DNA of 64,000 nucleotides from Pampus argenteus (GCA_036937835.1 CM072876.1:4335001-4399000), one strand, 5' to 3'; positions 24,029 through 37,090 are shown, counted from the first letter of the stretch. Translations and numbers: made by a program. Notes: a model not told the origin generated them from the sequence alone.

Positions 24029-24642
24029 TTTCCCTTACGCTCTCACCAGGCTAACTGAGCGGCACATCTCTGTTCCAAATGAAGGGAGCCTCCAAACGGA
24101 CTGGGCTCTGTTTGATGACCCTATTTGTATTCTGCTGCTGTGCTGCTTCTACTGACCTGAGGATGAGAGATATACAGGCAGGCAGCAGCTTTATCTGGCC
24201 AACAGGCCACCCTTGGTTTCTGCCTCTATACTCTCCTTGCTTGCACACTGACCAGATGCCTCTTGGAGCCTTTCAATCCCTTTTCTGAAATTAACTGGCC
24301 AGATGTTGCACAGTTAATACTTCTTGCAAGACAAAAGATTCGAGCTCGGCGTGCTTCTCTCCCGTGTGACGGTATAAAAGGAGAGACGTTTTTGAATCTC
24401 GATTCACAAGAGCTGCACATGTGACTGTACGCCTCTTAGTTTGCTCTTTGGGTCTGTTTTACTCAGAGGAAAAGGAAATAAGAAGCTTTTCTGTATAAGC
24501 TCCAATCTGTCTTTTTTTTGTGTGTGTGTTTTTTGCCCTCGGATTAAACAAATAGGTGGCGTCCAGTGGTTTTAAAAACTATAATTGTACTCTTAATTCT
24601 TTGAGAAGTTCATATGAACACAGGATGGACAAATGGCAGTAC

Positions 24643-24814
24643 CTGTGGGGAAGTGTTCGTTGATTGGCCAGTTGTCCACCTGCAAGGTGGCGTTGCCTCC
24701 GTTCCTGGTGAATCGAACCAGATGGTATTTGCCATCGTTTACGGCTGTGGTCATCTCCTTAACACTGATGTCTATTGTCCCGATGTTGAAAGTCACACCT
24801 ATTTTCCCTTGCTC
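24643..24814 (-). CDS. nrxn3: Neurexin-3 exon: middle of LNS6, ends at splice site 4
   Basis: This 172-bp exon has a strong polypyrimidine tract and acceptor (tctttttttccag) and donor gtactgcc. It begins in phase 0 with EQGKIGVTFNIG and gives 57 codons plus one base, the G that starts the splice-site-4 glycine codon. FNIGTIDISVKE is neurexin-3 type; neurexins 1 and 2 have FNVGTDDI here. The Ile of FNIGT sits at the calcium-coordinating backbone position Val154 of neurexin-1 beta. GGNATLQVD carries the conserved N-glycosylation sequon Asn-Ala-Thr. It follows the 47.9-48.1 kb exon and may splice either to the cassette at 17.3 kb or directly to the exon at 15.5 kb, since both begin with the GC that completes Gly. 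The donor departs from the GTAAGT consensus, in keeping with a regulated site. Confidence 0.97.
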
Positions 24815-27800
24815 CTGGAAAAAAAGACACAAATAGAAGAAGAGCAGAAAGGTGAAAGTGAGGACTACTTCTCAATAAGTGCAAGTCAACTGTCAAAGCT
24901 GGACGAATATGAAAAATTCAACCGCTACTGTATCCAGATTCCACCTATCACTGTGCAGTAATGAATTAATTATACAATAAACTAACTGTAAAAAAGTTCA
25001 ATAAAGCGACTTGGATGAATGCCCTCGGCTGGTGCTAATGGTGAACTACTCAGAGAACCTGAGGACGCTAGCGTGCTACGCTTCATTATACCACTGTAAT
25101 GTGATGAAAATAGGCTGCCAGCAGAGATTGTAATGATGAGTAATGCTCCCTGCAGCCTGTCACTGCAAAAACTGGCAGGACAGATGCCTTTTTTTCTGCT
25201 GTGGTCCTTACAAACTATATGAATACCATATGTTTTGTTTAGCTCCTAATGCTAAACCCGTTATACCATGTCCATAAATCGTGATCCCCTCCCCATCATT
25301 CCCCGACTCCGCTGCTCCCCCTCGACCCCACTAATTTTTTCACGAGCTGCCAATGTGTGTTTTATTGTGACTGCTCAAGTATTCATGGGCGTGTAGGCGT
25401 TACAAGCAAAAGGTTTTAGAGCGGAGGAGGCATGGCTTGAGTGAACGGAGACGGGGGAAGGGAAGGGGCTGTGTGTTTTTCTGTGTCATTTGTTTTAATC
25501 CCCCACAGGGAAACTCTCAATGTAATTACCTACTTTAGAAGCCCGGGGAAAGAAGGGAGCGTTTCTTATAACAAAACCAAAATTAGAAAGGCTTGCACAG
25601 AAGGGCAGACGCATATTGTTAATTGATCAGCAGAGACACCGGTCCCGCGTGGCTATCTGTTACTCCGCAGACCTTTGAGAACGTCGAGATGAACTCGACA
25701 GCTCTCGTCGGGAACGATCGCTACAACTTAAAATGACATTTAACGTCTAAACCCGATTGACCTCCATTTAACGTTTAATGCTATAGAAAAGGCATTTAAT
25801 AAGGCCAACCTATTCTTAACTGCGTCCATCGAACTTTTTACATTTCACTCTAATGTAGTGGAAGAATATAATGTGCCACCGTGTTTTATAGCAAGATGCA
25901 GTGCACGGTGATAAATGAAGAGCGTCATTTTATTGGTATCAGCCTCAGACTTTTAGTTTTGTTTTGTTTACCGGCAACACGTTTTAGTTAGTTTACTCTG
26001 CATCTATATATGACACCAATAAGGAATAAATATTAGCTTTTAAATCAAGTTTGTCCTTACCTTTCTACTCCTTAAGTAGAAAACCTTGGAGGAAACCAGA
26101 CGGTTGTTTTTATTTCTCTAAACTAGAGTCCTGTTGTTGTTTCTTAGGGGGGGTTAAGAGTATATTCTCATCTTAAGTTGACCAGACGATGCAGTAAAAT
26201 GACTTGTAAACCTGCCAGTGACTGTGCATACTGTAGCTTCCTAGAATAATCCTTTTAAAGGTGGACTGAGGACTTGCACTGTATTCAATGCCTCACTTGT
26301 ACTTGTACAGTTGAAACATTTTTTTTTCGTCTAGTCATAAAAAGAGATACGGCACGGCGTTACGGTGTGCCTGAGACCATAATGCAAGGAACGACAGCGA
26401 GCGCGGTACTCCTCTGTAACAATCTCCAGCTCGTCTAATAATGGAAAAAGAATGTCAGCAAAGACACGAGAAAGCCATCTCCTAAAAGCCGAGGTAGTGG
26501 CTCGGAGTGGGAGTCAGACGAGCAGAATATCTAAATGTGCACTTAATGTCTCCGTCAGAGAGGCTGTAAATGGGCTCTTAATTTAAGTAGTTGTCATTAA
26601 AGCTTAGAGCGACACACACACAAATGCATACAAGCACGTGTGCACAGGCATGTACACAAATACACGTAATCCTTGCACCTTAAACAGGCTAAAGTAAGCA
26701 CACACACACACACATATGTTGATGATTTAATGTGACAAGGTGATGTTCAGTGTGTGTGTTGTTCCGTGAAAAAACACTACTAAAGCACCCTGGCCCCTCC
26801 TGACTAATGACGGGACCTTTCCATGGTACGAAAAAAACAACAACAACATGTCTGACGGTCTGAGCGCATATAAAGCACAGACAGACACATCAGCTCTAGT
26901 ACATCCACTGTGACCTTCAGAGGCTCTGGCAGCCCCGGCTCTCCTGTGTAGTCGCATCAAAGCCACATCAGCGACCCACTAATACCTACAAACAAAGACG
27001 GATCGTCACCTTCCTGGCCCTGGTACAAACAAACAACAAAACACAACAATTGTACACCTCTGTAAACGTTGCTGAGTGCCTCCAGGCAGTGTGCAGAGAG
27101 AGGGAACTGTGTGTGGCGGCGCCTTCGCGATGGCAAAGCTCAGCTCCCTCTTCCTCTATCCTTCCCCCTTTTTTCCTCCGCACTACCCCTGTTGTCCGGC
27201 TCACTCCCGCCTCCGCCACCCACCTGCCTGCACACCCCCACGCTGCAGCAGCGTTTGATTGACAGATCCAATTACGTTTTTTATTGGCCTGTCGCTCGCG
27301 AGGCGGGAAGGCACTTCATTGTCTCCTGAGCAAAAGGGGGGGAAAAAATGGCTATTGTTCTCTTAGTGGAAAAAGATGATGGCCACTATTCCAGGCGTAA
27401 ACAAATGACGTGCGGAGAATCACTTCCAAACTCGCACACACTTGGATGCAAACACACACACACACAGTCGTAGAGTGTAACCTTGCGCTAAAGAACCTTG
27501 ATTCATTTCGCGTCACACGGAGAAACAAACACAGAGCAGTGTCCGAACATTCAAACAGTCGCCTTCACTAACTCTCAAAGCAAACAAACTCTGAATATGA
27601 AATTACAGTACGGAAAGTGGTAATTTAATGATACGATGTGCCGGCGTTGAACATTTAATGCCAATCGCCAGCGCCGACTGGTTTACCACAATAGGAGTAG
27701 AATGGGATAATGCTGTCAGCTTGTTTGTGCGTCACTCGAGTGTACAGTATGTGTGGGCATGTTTACTCTCTGTGTAACTCAGACTGATAAATGTAATTCC

Positions 27801-29449
27801 AGTGACCCTCCTCTAGCGCTGCGGAGCTGGCACGAGGAGCTCCAGCGGTCCCCACGTGACTCGGCACACGCTGACATCAGTAATCAGGCCCGCTGCAATC
27901 CAATTCAGGGTCGATCAATGCCTCCAACACATGGAGCGGGCAGAGTGAAAGAGAGAGAATCACTCAAAGCAGAGGTGGGCGATCCTGCAGACAGTCATCA
28001 CAGCCCTTCAGCAGACAGCTGCTGTACAGGGGGACAAGCTGTTCACAATAGACCCCCATCCCCACCTTGCTGAATGGTCATTCTGCTAAGGCCACAGGCC
28101 CAGACAGATACATACATACATCTGAAAGCCATTTTTATGGAGGTGAAATAGTTAGAATTAGCACATTTAGCTCTGCTGGGGATAGAGAAAAAAAAAATCT
28201 GACGACGGAGGCATGGAGATAAGAGAAAGAAAGACATTTATGTGATTATGTGCCAGATATCCTCTGTAAGAAGATGCATTAAAAGCACTTTAAGGTCAGG
28301 GAATGTTATTAAAGTGGGAGTTTTGTTCCCCCCACAAATGGTATTGCGTTGCAATCAAACCTTGATTGAAATCTGGTACAAGCGCAGAGTGGTCTTAGTG
28401 GGATGACTCCAGTGGATCTATATTAAGTCTCAGCTGGGGAGGGAGGAAGATCTGATATCAAAATGTGAACATGTCCCAGGGCGGGAGTTTAGGTTACATA
28501 TCCACCCTTTCATCTGACATCAGCGCTCAAGTTAGCTTTTTGCGGTCAGGGGCCATCAAAACTGGATCATGAAAGCAGTGGAAGTGGAATCAATAGACTG
28601 GAGAAGCGAAGACAACGTGGGACGCGGCGGATTGATGCACCTGGCCTTCGCAGCGCCAAAAGACCATTCATCGTCGGTAATTGACAGAGATAACTCATAG
28701 ACGGCGCGGTGATTTGTAGCTGTCTGTTCTTATGCGCGTCAGCCTCTCGAGTCAGAAATTTGCTAAAGGGTAGGATGTTAGAGGCTGTCGAGGAGAGGCT
28801 CGCGTGTGCCGGCCATTAGCGAGAGTCATTTCTTCTTGGACAGCATGTACTGTCAACTCGACATATCTGCCGTGGGCTTTTTTTTTTTTTTTAAATTGTG
28901 TAACACAGCTGGTGAAATTTAAAGCCCTGATTACAGAAAGAATATCACTCAACAAATGCCATGCAAAATAATGAAAAACAATAATGTATTGGTTGCATAA
29001 ATAAGTATTGCATTTGTATCTAAAGCCGTGCTATACTGACATCCACTGTTTATCCAAAAACTATTAAAAACACACGATCGCACCCGGTGATATGTTTTTT
29101 TGTTGTTTTTTTCATTACCATAAACACTGGCACTAGTTCATTCAGAGTCAATCTGACTCCACACGGTCTTGCTGGTGTAAATATTCACCAGAGGACCAAA
29201 AATTTTTAATCATCCACTGCTCAAAATGCAAATGCACTATTTACTCTGGCTCGAGTAATAACTCGCTTTGCTAACAATAATAATAATATATATATTAAAA
29301 AAAACTAAAAAAACTACTGAGTACTGAGAGATGGACAAATGTGTTGTTTTTCTAATTTGTTGAACACAATAAAAACACATAAAAATGATCCTTTAACTTA
29401 AGATGCTGCTGCTGGAAAAGTGACATAAAGTATACGCAAACCAGCAGGA

Positions 29450-29471
29450 ATGTAGATTAAATGTAGATTAA
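29450..29471. repeat. Tandem 11-mer, two copies
   Basis: atgtagattaa is repeated head to tail in AT-rich intron. Confidence 0.7.
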
Positions 29472-29978
29472 ATAGGGCCAATTTTTGAGTGGGCCATTGA
29501 TGCACAATATCCTCCTACAAATGAAATGCTGCTGACAGCTGGAAAATAAAAAAAATAAGAAGTATAAAATGGCAAAGTGTGTATTTTCTGTCTACTAACT
29601 GCTAAAACTGTACACTATGACAAATCATATGTAGTATGTACTGTACCTAATGAGTATGTAGTATGGATTCGGGACACTGTTATTCTGGATAATCCACATA
29701 ACACATGGGAGGTTTGCATAGTAGATACTAAGAGTACCACATATTAAATTATAATAACCTCCATTTTTATTGCTGTGGAGACAGAAATCTCTGAGACAAA
29801 TATCTCTAAATTATTTTCACAGGTAGAAGCCGCAAAGAGGTAAGTGAGAAAAATATTGTTTTAGTAATTTGTTGGATGAACTGACCCTTTAATCAAGCAG
29901 GTTGATGCTCACTGGCTTTGGAGACGTTTGGAGTTTGTAACGGATGTGTTGAACAAAGATGAGTGGGAGTGAAATACA

Positions 29979-29998
29979 TTTTTTTTTTTTTTTTTTTT
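29979..29998. repeat. Run of 20 T
   Basis: Uninterrupted T homopolymer. Confidence 0.9.
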
Positions 29999-31787
29999 AA
30001 TGCCATGAATAAAGCATAATTCGATATATACATGCAGCCACTCAGTGATGCAGAAAATCCTGCTGCTCATTTTAGCTGCTCATTTCTGCAGTGGCAGAGT
30101 AGACACAGCAGACAGGGTTTTACTTTCTCATGTAAAAGAAGTAGAGGCTGCCGGGGTTCAGGGTTACCGGCTTTGCACACTGACAATGTCTTAATGCACT
30201 ATTCAAATAAACATTGCACGGAAAACTGTGAAATCCCATTAATCATTAATTGGCTCAAACGTTCATTCAGACATTCATAATCGGCTGCAGAGCTTGTTGC
30301 GAGAGGCGAGATGGGAGGGATACAAGACGCCGAAGCCCTGGTGCCTCTGAAATATTGATCCCGCCTAAAAGAACCCAGAGGTCTAAACACAGGCTATATT
30401 TTACACCTGAGAGAGCGCCAGGAACAGCTTCATCGAATGGACAGGAACAAAATGGCCTCCACCTCGCTTACGGTGAGGTAATTGCCGGGCTAACACAAGC
30501 GAGTCCATTATCCAGTTGGTTAATGCTCAGGAGTGTCGGCTAGTGTTAGCCCAGACCAAAGAGGAAGAGCCACTGCATTTTTAATACAAAACACAAAGCA
30601 GCGGCGTTGCCAGGGAAGGTAATGGCTTTGACTCCCGCGCTCGGGCTCAATGTCAAACTCCGAGCTTCACTCTTTGATCCTCTGCCGCAGAATATGAATC
30701 GCACCGGGTCAGCCTCATCAATTATTTACACTCAGTCTTTCTCTATTTCCTGTTTGTCCGCTCTTGTGGCTGTAACTTGCCCTGACACTAATGGTGGACA
30801 GGCCGGTGAAAACATTTATCAGTGTTACCGCAGAGTCCTCTCCAACTCTATACTATCACTTTCAGCCTTTTGGAAGTTAGAGTACCGACCCTGCACTGAT
30901 CCTAATCATCACTACCGTACTTCACTGCAGCGTCGCCTCAGTAAAGTCACTATTCCTGCATAAAACCCCTCGGTTGCTGCATCCTGTACTGCAAAGAACA
31001 CTATAGACCAATGTAACGTAATACTTTTAATTATTATATTTTCAATGAAGTATACTTTTACTACAGTTTCTGACCTCTGTGCATCCTCGACAGCGTCTAG
31101 TACATCGTCCTCTCCACCAACCTGCTTTTAAATATGTACCAAATAATTTATAGTTTGCCTTCATAATTGTCACTTATCTAAATTTACATTTTTTTTATAT
31201 ACATGTGTTTACAATGCCTTTTTGCATTTCATACCTGTAACGTATGAGCACGTGACAAATAAAACCTTTATATGTTGAACATCCTACATTAAATATCGTC
31301 ACGTTTTGTTTCCTGCTTCGCTTTCTATTGAAATAGAAAAAAAAATGATATTTCGTGGTTGCTAAAACGCTATTCATTGTTCATTATTTGTCACAGCCAA
31401 TGAAAAACACTAAAAGCAGGTACATTTATTCTTCACCTTCATATAAGTATGGACATTCATGTAATATATAACTAGAAATCACTTTGTTCCAACGTGTCAT
31501 TATAGATAAAACGTGCTTTGTAAAGAGCAGATCCATTCAAAGGTGCTGCTGAGCGTACATCACTGTTTATGGTCAGAATACTACGCAGCTGAGGTAATTA
31601 TAATGCACACTGCATAATTACATGCTTGCTAAAGCGCAGGAGTATAGAAAAACTTATACAGCTATATGTTTTACATGTGCCTGACCTGCTGCTTCACTAC
31701 TTCATTCGCACCATTACAATGCAGAGAGCCACAGCCTCCAACAGCATGTAATCAGGGCATATGCAAAAAGCACTGTGCCTCAGTGGC

Positions 31788-31790
<3 letters not shown>

Positions 31791-31829
<39 letters not shown>
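31791..31829. repeat. (CA)n microsatellite
   Basis: About 19 uninterrupted CA units. Confidence 0.95.
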
Positions 31830-31831
<2 letters not shown>

Positions 31832-32851
31832 TACATTGCTATGGTCATGCTAATATTCCACTTGGACTGATGTTTTTGGCAACAGCTGTTAAAAAAGGTG
31901 CTGGGCACGAATCTTCAGTTTGATTTCGTTTAATCAGTGTAAATTCAGATTTGATTTCTTTCACTCAGTGCAGCTGTGCTCCAGAGTCCATTAAAGAAAA
32001 AGAAGCAGGTTTCCGTGTGACCTCACACTGTGCCGTGTTGGGCCACATGGTCTCTGCGCACCGGGGGACTCATTTAGAAAAAAAAAAATAAAAAAAAAAG
32101 AGCCAATGAATGGGATTTGTGCTGGATGGAATAATATGCTGTGAAAGTCCATTAGGGACTAGGCTAATGAAATTGAAACAGCTTGGTGATCAAATTAGAA
32201 TCTGTTCGGCAGATATTTAATTTAATGTGCTGCTGAATTCAAGCGCTTTCTATTTGGTAGGCCGAGAATAAACTAGTGCACAATAAATCAAGCAGGGACA
32301 CAATTCATCCTACAGTCTCTCCTCCTTTCATTTTTTTTTTCTTTTTCTGGAATGAACAACTTTCCAATGCACGCCCACTCCATTTTTTAGAAACAAAAAG
32401 CAAGACTGAAGTGTTTAAGTTGAAACATGTGAATACTTTGAGTCCTGATCTCATGCATCGCTGCAGCTGCTTCGTAAAGAGTCACGGGGTGAAATTATTT
32501 GAATAGACACAAAAGATTTCAGCTTGTTTAAAGGAAGGGCCCTCTGTATTTTGCACGCTGTCCTTACCATGTCTGGGGTAATATGCAAAGCATAACCACA
32601 CTGGGAGAAAAAGGGAAGGAGAGAAGGAGCGGTTATTTCAGATAGATGCACATCATATCCCAATAACCAACATGGATGGTAATTATTCCAGCAAGAGATA
32701 CAGATTTTAAATTGAAGGGGAAGGCATGCTACACGGACTCTTTCTAATAAAACGGGATGGGAGGCATTGCTTTCTTGTCTTGTGTGTGGTAGCCGTAAAC
32801 ACACTTTTAAACGGTGAGCAAAGCTTTGACCACAGTTCATTTCAGTGAGAA

Positions 32852-32873
32852 AAGAGAGAGAGACAAAGAGTTG

Positions 32874-32904
<31 letters not shown>

Positions 32905-32906
32905 AC
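32852..32906. repeat. Imperfect (GA)n microsatellite
   Basis: GA-rich tract with a pure array near 32880-32899. Confidence 0.85.
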
Positions 32907-33010
32907 ACAGCTTCTCATCCATCTGTTTGTATAAACATACTATTCTGGGCACGCACTTCCAGGCACAAACAGACGGGCTGATGAATGTAAACACACAAAT
33001 ATGCACATGG

Positions 33011-33032
33011 ACACACACACACACACACACAC
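33011..33032. repeat. (AC)n microsatellite
   Basis: About 11 AC units. Confidence 0.9.
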
Positions 33033-33949
33033 GCAAACGCACACAGACGTTTATTTTTTTTAATATTTTGTCATAGCCCTTGTTTGTCCAACGTTGTCTC
33101 TGCACACTGCATTAAAATTATAAGTGTCAACACACACGTGCATGGGAACATGGGTGTTAAAATGCTAATGCTAACGGCTGGCATCTACAGTAGACAGTGT
33201 TGTGATGCCTCGCCAGTTATGTCAGGTCTAGATTGTGGAGGTTGAAGTGAAGTAAAAGACAGTATGGGGGGGGGCATAGTCGGCAACATTGGCGCCAAAG
33301 CGAGATGGATAGTCCCAAAAAACACGCTGGCAGCAGAGGGATGGGTGGCCTGTTGCCAAGGGTAACCTACTTGAGATCAAGTCTCTACCCTCCACCTTGT
33401 CTGATGAGGTGTTAGGGATGATGGTCGGAGGGAAATGAACGAGAAGAGAGAGAGAGAAAATACTCGCAGGATAAAAAGTGGATGTGTAGAAAAAAATAAT
33501 AATGTAGCAGAAAGGCTACGGAGTGAGGTGAAGGGAGAGCTGCAGAAAAAATGATTAACTGAGAATAGAGTGCATTAGGCAGCTTGATCCCAACTACACT
33601 CGTCCATCCATTTTCTCACTTTGTCGTCTTTGATATTCTACTGAAGAGGAGATTCATTTTATTTTGATTTGAGATTCATTTGCTTTCGAATCCATCGAGT
33701 GTCTGCGGTGGCATCAATTCGGAGGGGTCGTTCCCTTTTTCACTTAAGCACTGGAGACACCGATCGCCGCCGTTTAAATTCACACCGTTATTGCTTCAAC
33801 TTTGAAGAGATTATGATTCACTAAGGAGTCAAAGTGATTCGCCAGTCGCTATAAACACTGTTATATTGGAGCTATATTAGTGAAACTTGTAAAAATGCAA
33901 CACCTTGTATGACCAAAAACATCATGTTAGCTTTCAGATAGTCAACTAA

Positions 33950-34170
33950 TCGCTATTTTGAGATACTTTACTTGAGTATTTCTACTTTATGGTACATTAT
34001 ACATACATACTTTAAAATATATATATACTTGTTGGTGTAGTTACCTCCTAAGATTAAGATTTTACATGAACACATTAAATACAATTCATTATTAAACATA
34101 AACTGCCAACGTTTATATGGCTTGAAATACATTTTTGCTGGTAATAATTTTTTTACTTATGCAGGATATA
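33950..34170. repeat. Degraded dispersed repeat, 'tactttacttgagta' family
   Basis: The phrases 'tactttacttgagtatttc', 'actttatggtacattatac', 'agattaagattttacat' and 'aatacatttttgctggtaat' followed by 'atgcagga' are in the same order as in a dispersed repeat I recall from many percomorph genomes. It is diverged and partly interrupted by an AT microsatellite. The ends are approximate. Confidence 0.6.
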
Positions 34171-34653
34171 CAACCAATCATGTCGCTCTCTCGCTGCACA
34201 CTGCACCGTAACCCCGGGCAGATATGAACTAATGTATGACTGAGCACCTGAATGGACATAATGCAGCAGAAGAGTCAACCTCCTTTTCAACTCTCCTGCG
34301 GCGACTGCTCAGAAGCCACACTGGGCAACATATGCCGTCTCTGTGTGCAATGGCTGTCAAGTCAGCTTGATACTGGTCAACAGTCCAAGTCTCACTTTGC
34401 ATTTATTCATTTCCAATTCATGACCACATCCGGTGCATTAGAGCTGTGTTAAATCAACCAGAACTGCACCAAAGTCCCTGGAATGCATAAAAAAGATGAT
34501 GAGCTCTGATGATTGATTCAATATTATTATTTTATTTTTTTTGTGGGGCTTTATCCTACATTACAGAGTCATATTGTATTTAAATATCGGATATAGGATG
34601 GTATAAATGAGATAAGGTGATTTGTTTTCAACTAAAAGTTAAATTTGGGAGTG

Positions 34654-34673
34654 TTTTTTTTTTTTTTTTTTTT
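34654..34673. repeat. Run of 20 T
   Basis: Uninterrupted T homopolymer. Confidence 0.9.
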
Positions 34674-34789
34674 AGATAAGTCAAACTATCAGACCCCCCG
34701 TCGCTTAGCAGCATGGGGTATCTCTGCAGCTGTCTAAATGTGCCACTGCCATTTAGAGTTACTTTCATGTATGTTTTGAGGTGATATGG

Positions 34790-34925
34790 GAAGAGGGCAC
34801 AGGGGGAGATAAAGTAGAGAGGGAGAAGAGGAGACAGAAAGAACGAACAAACAAAGAAAGAAGAAAAAGTGGCCGTGATGAGGAGGAGAAAAAAGACGGA
34901 GGCAGAGAAAAGGGGAGCACAGAAA
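34790..34925. repeat. Purine-rich low-complexity tract
   Basis: About 135 bp with few pyrimidines on the plus strand, built from gag, gaaag and gagaa words. On the transcript it is a long pyrimidine tract. Confidence 0.7.
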
Positions 34926-35165
34926 CAGAAGACATGAATAGCCAGCACCTAAAATGGCTGAATAAACAGGAGGAAATCTAGGTCGGTCTGTCTCTCCCAC
35001 TTCAAGGAAACGTTGAGGCAAGTGGCCTACTTCTCGAATGCTTTGGACCCTTTCAGGCGAGCTGTCATCAGACTCTGAGTCTCCCCTAAACGTCTGTATA
35101 CATTCAACGATTCGTTATGAGGGCCTGTTTTGAAAAGATTATGACGTATTTCCCCAATTTCCGAA

Positions 35166-35183
35166 ATAATAATAATAATAATA
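35166..35183. repeat. (AAT)n microsatellite
   Basis: Six trinucleotide units. Confidence 0.85.
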
Positions 35184-35419
35184 TTAGTGAATACGCTTTC
35201 ACGTCTGCTTACATCCTTCCAGCCCTGCTTGCTTGTCCTTTGTCAATTATTTTTTTTTTCTGTGATTATTTTATCCTTGCTGTTTCAAAAAAAAAAAAAA
35301 AAAGGCATTATTTGTCATGAAATTAATTGGCCCAAAACTAATAAGAGGCACCAGTCATTTTTTTTTTTTTTTTTAAAGGCAATTTTCTTTTCCATAATAT
35401 GAAACTGCTGAAAGATAAG

Positions 35420-35660
35420 TGCATATCAAAGGCTCAGCAGATATCACTCATTGCGGCTCTCCTCTCTCACAATTAACAAGGCCGCCTGCAGAGAGGAGGC
35501 ATGAAATCTAGGTGATTGGAAGGCAAGCAGATGCCAATGTAATTCTGAGAAATGCCATTAACGTTAATCAGGGGCTCCAAATGATTGATTATGCTGATGG
35601 GAGCCGTGCATGTCGGGGAGCCGTGCATGCAAGCTGATGCATGCGGCCCGTTGTAAGCAT
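35420..35660. promoter_or_regulatory. Candidate conserved noncoding element
   Basis: Unique sequence without microsatellites between two repeat-rich areas, with several homeodomain-type cores (acaattaac, cattaacgttaatc, gattgattatgct). Conservation cannot be judged from one sequence. Confidence 0.2.
35599..35629. repeat. Direct repeat of 14 bp
   Basis: gggagccgtgcatg occurs at 35599-35612 and 35616-35629, three bases apart, next to a gcatgc-rich inverted motif at 35620-35647. Confidence 0.7.
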
Positions 35661-35861
35661 GGGTGCGCCATCAAAGAAAGTCGACAGGTTTTTATCACAA
35701 GGCTTTTTATCGGACTTTTTCAGGATTCTAATTGCATGGGCGGGAAAGATTATGATGGTCGCTGATAAACGTTACGCGCACAAACGTGACTGATGTGATG
35801 CCGAAACCTGCGTGAGAGTAACATTAATAAAGTGTCAGAGAGAGATATGTAGGTATGTTGG

Positions 35862-35862
35862 A

Positions 35863-35896
<34 letters not shown>
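35862..35896. repeat. Compound (AC)n(AT)n microsatellite
   Basis: Eight AC units run directly into about nine AT units. Confidence 0.9.
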
Positions 35897-36106
35897 CTGT
35901 ATCTTTTTCTATTTGGCGATAAACACATCGAGGTTCACAGAGGGCAAGAAAAAGGGGAACCGGAGAAAGTGACAAATATATCTTGTGAGACAGTGGGAGG
36001 TTGTTTTTTAAATGTCACAATGACTGTCCAGGTCTGTCCCAGGTTGGCCTGTGTCGCTGCTTCTGAACAATAACCACGTAAGACTCATTTCTGTGTGACA
36101 GAAAAA

Positions 36107-36107
<1 letters not shown>

Positions 36108-36149
<42 letters not shown>
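36108..36149. repeat. (CA)n microsatellite
   Basis: About 21 CA units, only about 120 bp from a TG array in opposite orientation. Confidence 0.95.
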
Positions 36150-36152
<3 letters not shown>

Positions 36153-36269
36153 GCAAGCTCACATAATCAGCCTCTGCCACCTTGACTACTCCGAAAGTCT
36201 CCAGAAACATTCACTTCATACTGAATGCTGTCTCTGGGAGCACACGCATGCTGGGATGTCAATTTTTCA

Positions 36270-36296
36270 GTGTGTGTGTGTGTGTGTGTGTGTGTG
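36270..36296. repeat. (GT)n microsatellite
   Basis: About 13 GT units; complementary to the CA array at 36108-36149. Confidence 0.95.
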
Positions 36297-36806
36297 AGAG
36301 AAAGGTAAACTCAAGCAGGGAGTGTGTGCGGTTTCAAAAGTCGTCTGAAATATCTTTTTTCCTTTTTTAAATACAAAGTGAAATTTTCTTCAAGCGCGCC
36401 TTCACAATTTGACCGGTGTTTGCTGAGAGAAGAGGCGCAGGCTGACACGAAAAACACACAACTGTGGAGGCTTTCAAAGGCAATTTTCCCTCCGCTAATG
36501 CTGTGCGAGAGCAAAGCCGCACTGCAAAGGAATTATTAGGGGAGACAGAAGCTGGATGAACGAAAGACAAACAAAAAAACAAAGAGGTGACGAGGAGTTC
36601 AGACGGTTAGTCCGGCACACAACTTCAACCTAAACAATCTTTAACAGAGTGAAAGAATGAGAGATTGAAAACAACACCTCCTGCTGCTTCCTTCCACATC
36701 TGTGTTCGCCACAGCACAGAGCAAACATTACTCTACTCACTCTTTCTTTTCACCTCCCAGCTCCCCCTGCCCCACTAACAAAACCGCCCACCCGCCACCA
36801 TCTTCA

Positions 36807-36828
36807 TCTTCTTCTTCTTCTTCTTCTT
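36807..36828. repeat. (CTT)n microsatellite
   Basis: About seven CTT units. Confidence 0.9.
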
Positions 36829-37068
36829 TCACCAAGAGCTGCATGGAAACTATGCTCCTGCCTCCTTCCCTCTGCCAGATGCTGCAGAGACTCTGGGCAC
36901 AGTGTGTGTCTGTCATTTCGGGCTCGCTGTCGGGTGAGTTTATCTGTCATAGAAGGCGTTCTTACACCACCGCCCCTGAAGGGAGATTAGACACACCGCG
37001 CTGACTCTCTCTACCTCTATCTATCTCTGTTTTCTCTCTCTCTCCATATCTGTAGCCCTTGTCTGCTG

Positions 37069-37090
37069 CTCTCTCTCTCTCTCTCTCTCT
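37069..37090. repeat. (CT)n microsatellite
   Basis: About 11 CT units within a longer pyrimidine-rich region. Confidence 0.9.

Larger units (their letters stand above)
17396..24642 (-). other. nrxn3 intron of about 7.2 kb before the SS4 cassette
   Basis: No exon was recognised. It has a 22-base T run (17557-17578), a pyrimidine-rich stretch at 20331-20480, a short CA array, a 25-base A run, a GA array, a TC-rich array near 24 kb and an inverted repeat at 21943-21982. Confidence 0.85.

Noticed and set aside
24614..24961. Plus-strand frame of 115 codons
   Set aside because: Antisense shadow of the LNS6 exon at 24643-24814.
32451..32918. Minus-strand open frame of 155 codons
   Set aside because: Starts inside a GA array; no recognisable domain.
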